Source of the DNA: an uncultured Isosphaeraceae bacterium
Lineage (GTDB): Bacteria > Planctomycetota > Planctomycetia > Isosphaerales > Isosphaeraceae
DNA length: 5,930 bases
Assembly (NCBI GenBank): GCA_937907405.1
Contig: CALCIC010000541.1
Coordinates: 1 to 5,930 of the forward strand
Direction: 5' to 3'
The position numbers were made by a program, and so were the translations under genes. Under the pieces are notes generated by a model. That model saw only the letters and a program-made list of their open reading frames with translations, did no database searches and was not told the DNA's origin. Below, piece by piece: positions 5,159-5,930 of the stretch (its first letter is position 1; every line of letters begins with the position of its first letter).

Positions 5159-5416
5159 ATGACACGCCGACGACTGGATTGCAACCCCCGCCGCATGACG
5201 CGCGGACGCCCCGAAGGCGCGTCTGCGCCGATCGACGAAACGGGGGCGATGCGTCGGGAGGAAGTCGCCAGACGAATGGGGGTGACGCCCGCGACGCTGT
5301 CCCGGTGGGTCGCCAAGGGCGCGTTCCCCGCCCCTGACGTGAGGTGGCCGCGCCAGCGATGGAATCAGACGACCATCGCCCCGTTCCTGATCGACGATCG
5401 GCCGAAGCCGAATTGA
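5159..5416 (+). CDS. AlpA/MerR-like helix-turn-helix protein
   Basis: An 85-aa basic protein. After an Arg-rich N-terminus (MTRRRLDCNPRRMTRGRP) comes a helix-turn-helix at about residues 32-53: REEVARRM, GV turn, TPATLSRWV. It continues as AKGAFPAP and QRWNQTTIAPFLI, matching the AlpA/excisionase pattern 'RW...G.FP.P...RW....I..FL'. Such proteins bind DNA as phage-type activators or as excisionases. The start at 5159 has GGAG 9 nt upstream; the in-frame ATG at 5144 is possible, while ATG 5117 lies inside the terminator stem and is unlikely. No separate promoter is visible, so expression may depend on read-through of the terminator. No frameshift or missing part is seen. Confidence 0.75.
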   Translation: MTRRRLDCNPRRMTRGRPEGASAPIDETGAMRREEVARRMGVTPATLSRWVAKGAFPAPDVRWPRQRWNQTTIAPFLIDDRPKPN

Positions 5417-5501
5417 CCCCTTGCGAGGCGTCATCCCCCACTGGTCCGCCCCGGAATCGCGACGGCCCCGGGTCGGCTTCATCAACCGAAAGGCGGAACC
5501 G

Positions 5502-5699
5502 ATGGCGATCCAACGATTGAACCTTGCCCCCGTCGGCCAATGCGGGCAGGGGAAGCGTCGGCACCACAGCGAGGCGGACGCCGTCCGGCATGCAGACGAG
5601 TTGCGGCGATCCGACCGCCACAACCGCCCGACCGCCGGCCCCGTGGTCGTCTATCGGTGCGATTTGTGCGACGCGTGGCACGTTGGCCACGACGTTTGA
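5502..5699 (+). CDS. Small CxxC/WHxxH putative zinc-binding protein
   Basis: A 65-aa protein whose C-terminus reads YRCDLCDAWHVGHDV, with C53, C56, H60 and H63 in a spacing suited to metal binding. C14, ahead of the basic stretch GKRRHH (16-22), may add a ligand. Small proteins of the form 'Cys-basic-helix-YxCxxCxxWHxGH' are common in phages and mobile elements, with unknown role. The start at 5502 has AAAGG 8 nt upstream; an upstream TTG (5421) would add 27 residues but has no ribosome site. It lies 85 bp after the HTH gene on the same strand. Zinc binding is inferred from the motif. Confidence 0.7.
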   Translation: MAIQRLNLAPVGQCGQGKRRHHSEADAVRHADELRRSDRHNRPTAGPVVVYRCDLCDAWHVGHDV

Positions 5700-5730
5700 C
5701 CTCCCCGCCGCGTTGCAAGGCGTGCCAGGT

Positions 5731-5930
5731 GTTGCCAGGGCCCCGGCGGACGCCAGAGCCCTCGAAGCTGGCACGCCCTCGAAGCCAGAGCCCCGGCGGT
5801 CGCCAGAGCCCTCGATGCTGGCATACCCTCGAAGCCAGAGCCCCGGCGGTCGCCAGAGCCCTCGAAGCCGGCATGCCCTCGAAGCCAGAGCCCCGGCGGT
5901 CGCCAGAGCCCTCGAAGCCGGCATGCCCTC
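5731..5930. repeat. 50-bp tandem repeat, four copies, running off the right edge
   Basis: Four contiguous 50-bp units start at 5731, 5781, 5831 and 5881. The last two are identical. The copy at 5781 differs at 3 positions and the copy at 5731 at 6, so divergence rises leftward. Each unit contains GCCAGAGCCC twice and CCCTCGAAGCC about twice, plus the palindrome GGCATGCC, which suggests the unit grew from a shorter word. There are no unique spacers, so it is not a CRISPR array. A 50-bp period is not a multiple of three, so it does not encode a simple peptide repeat, although one minus-strand frame stays open by chance. The array likely continues beyond the window. Confidence 0.9.

Noticed and set aside
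4846..5416. Toxin-antitoxin pair formed by the ribbon-helix-helix gene and the HTH gene
   Set aside because: The two are separated by a strong terminator, and the second gene is AlpA-like rather than toxin-like.
5064..5924. Minus-strand open frame of 286 codons
   Set aside because: It runs through the 50-bp tandem repeat, both plus-strand genes and the terminator region. It has repeat-derived low-complexity sequence, no ribosome site and no recognisable domain. It is a GC-rich shadow frame.
5731..5930. CRISPR array
   Set aside because: Units are contiguous and identical throughout, with no unique spacers and no cas gene nearby.

Overview
The window is GC-rich DNA, probably from a planctomycete (Planctomycetota). 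The evidence is indirect: dense high-GC shadow frames, a DUF1580-like helix-turn-helix protein, a ribbon-helix-helix protein of a type I associate with this phylum, and weak use of Shine-Dalgarno sites at some genes. It reads as an accessory, mobile-element-like region (integrated plasmid, phage satellite or prophage remnant) rather than core chromosome. No integrase, capsid or relaxase gene lies inside the window, so the class of element is inferred.

Left block, 60-4654, all on the minus strand. Seen from its promoter the order is: a 67-aa protein (4451-4654); an 87-aa and a 69-aa protein overlapping by ATGA (4128-4391, 3922-4131); a possible 22-aa ORF coupled by GTGA (3857-3925); a 187-aa protein (3215-3778); a 109-aa DUF1580-like HTH protein (2625-2954); and an 804-aa primase-helicase (60-2474). 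The last joins an archaeo-eukaryotic primase/polymerase (Prim-Pol) domain, a PriCT-like region and a RepA/KaiC-type AAA ATPase, and is the functional centre of the block. A 260-bp gap upstream of the HTH gene carries a perfect 15-bp inverted repeat enclosing two heptamer repeats, a candidate origin, operator or recombination site.

Switch region, about 4709-4860. Two sigma70-type promoters diverge. The leftward one (TTGACA, 17 bp, TATACT) would drive the left block. The rightward one (TATACA, 17 bp, TATACT) drives a ribbon-helix-helix protein. A 16-bp palindrome lies between them and covers the -35 box of the rightward promoter. This looks like an autoregulated repressor facing a replication operon.

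Right block, 4858-5699, plus strand: the ribbon-helix-helix gene, a strong intrinsic terminator, an AlpA-like HTH gene and a small CxxC/WHxxH putative zinc-binding protein. The window closes (5731-5930) in a non-coding 50-bp tandem repeat that runs off the right edge and becomes more homogeneous towards it.

Inferred working model: the ribbon-helix-helix protein controls the divergent promoters; the primase-helicase replicates the element; the DUF1580-like and AlpA-like proteins act as excisionase-like or transcriptional factors. The small leftward ORFs have no function I can recognise.
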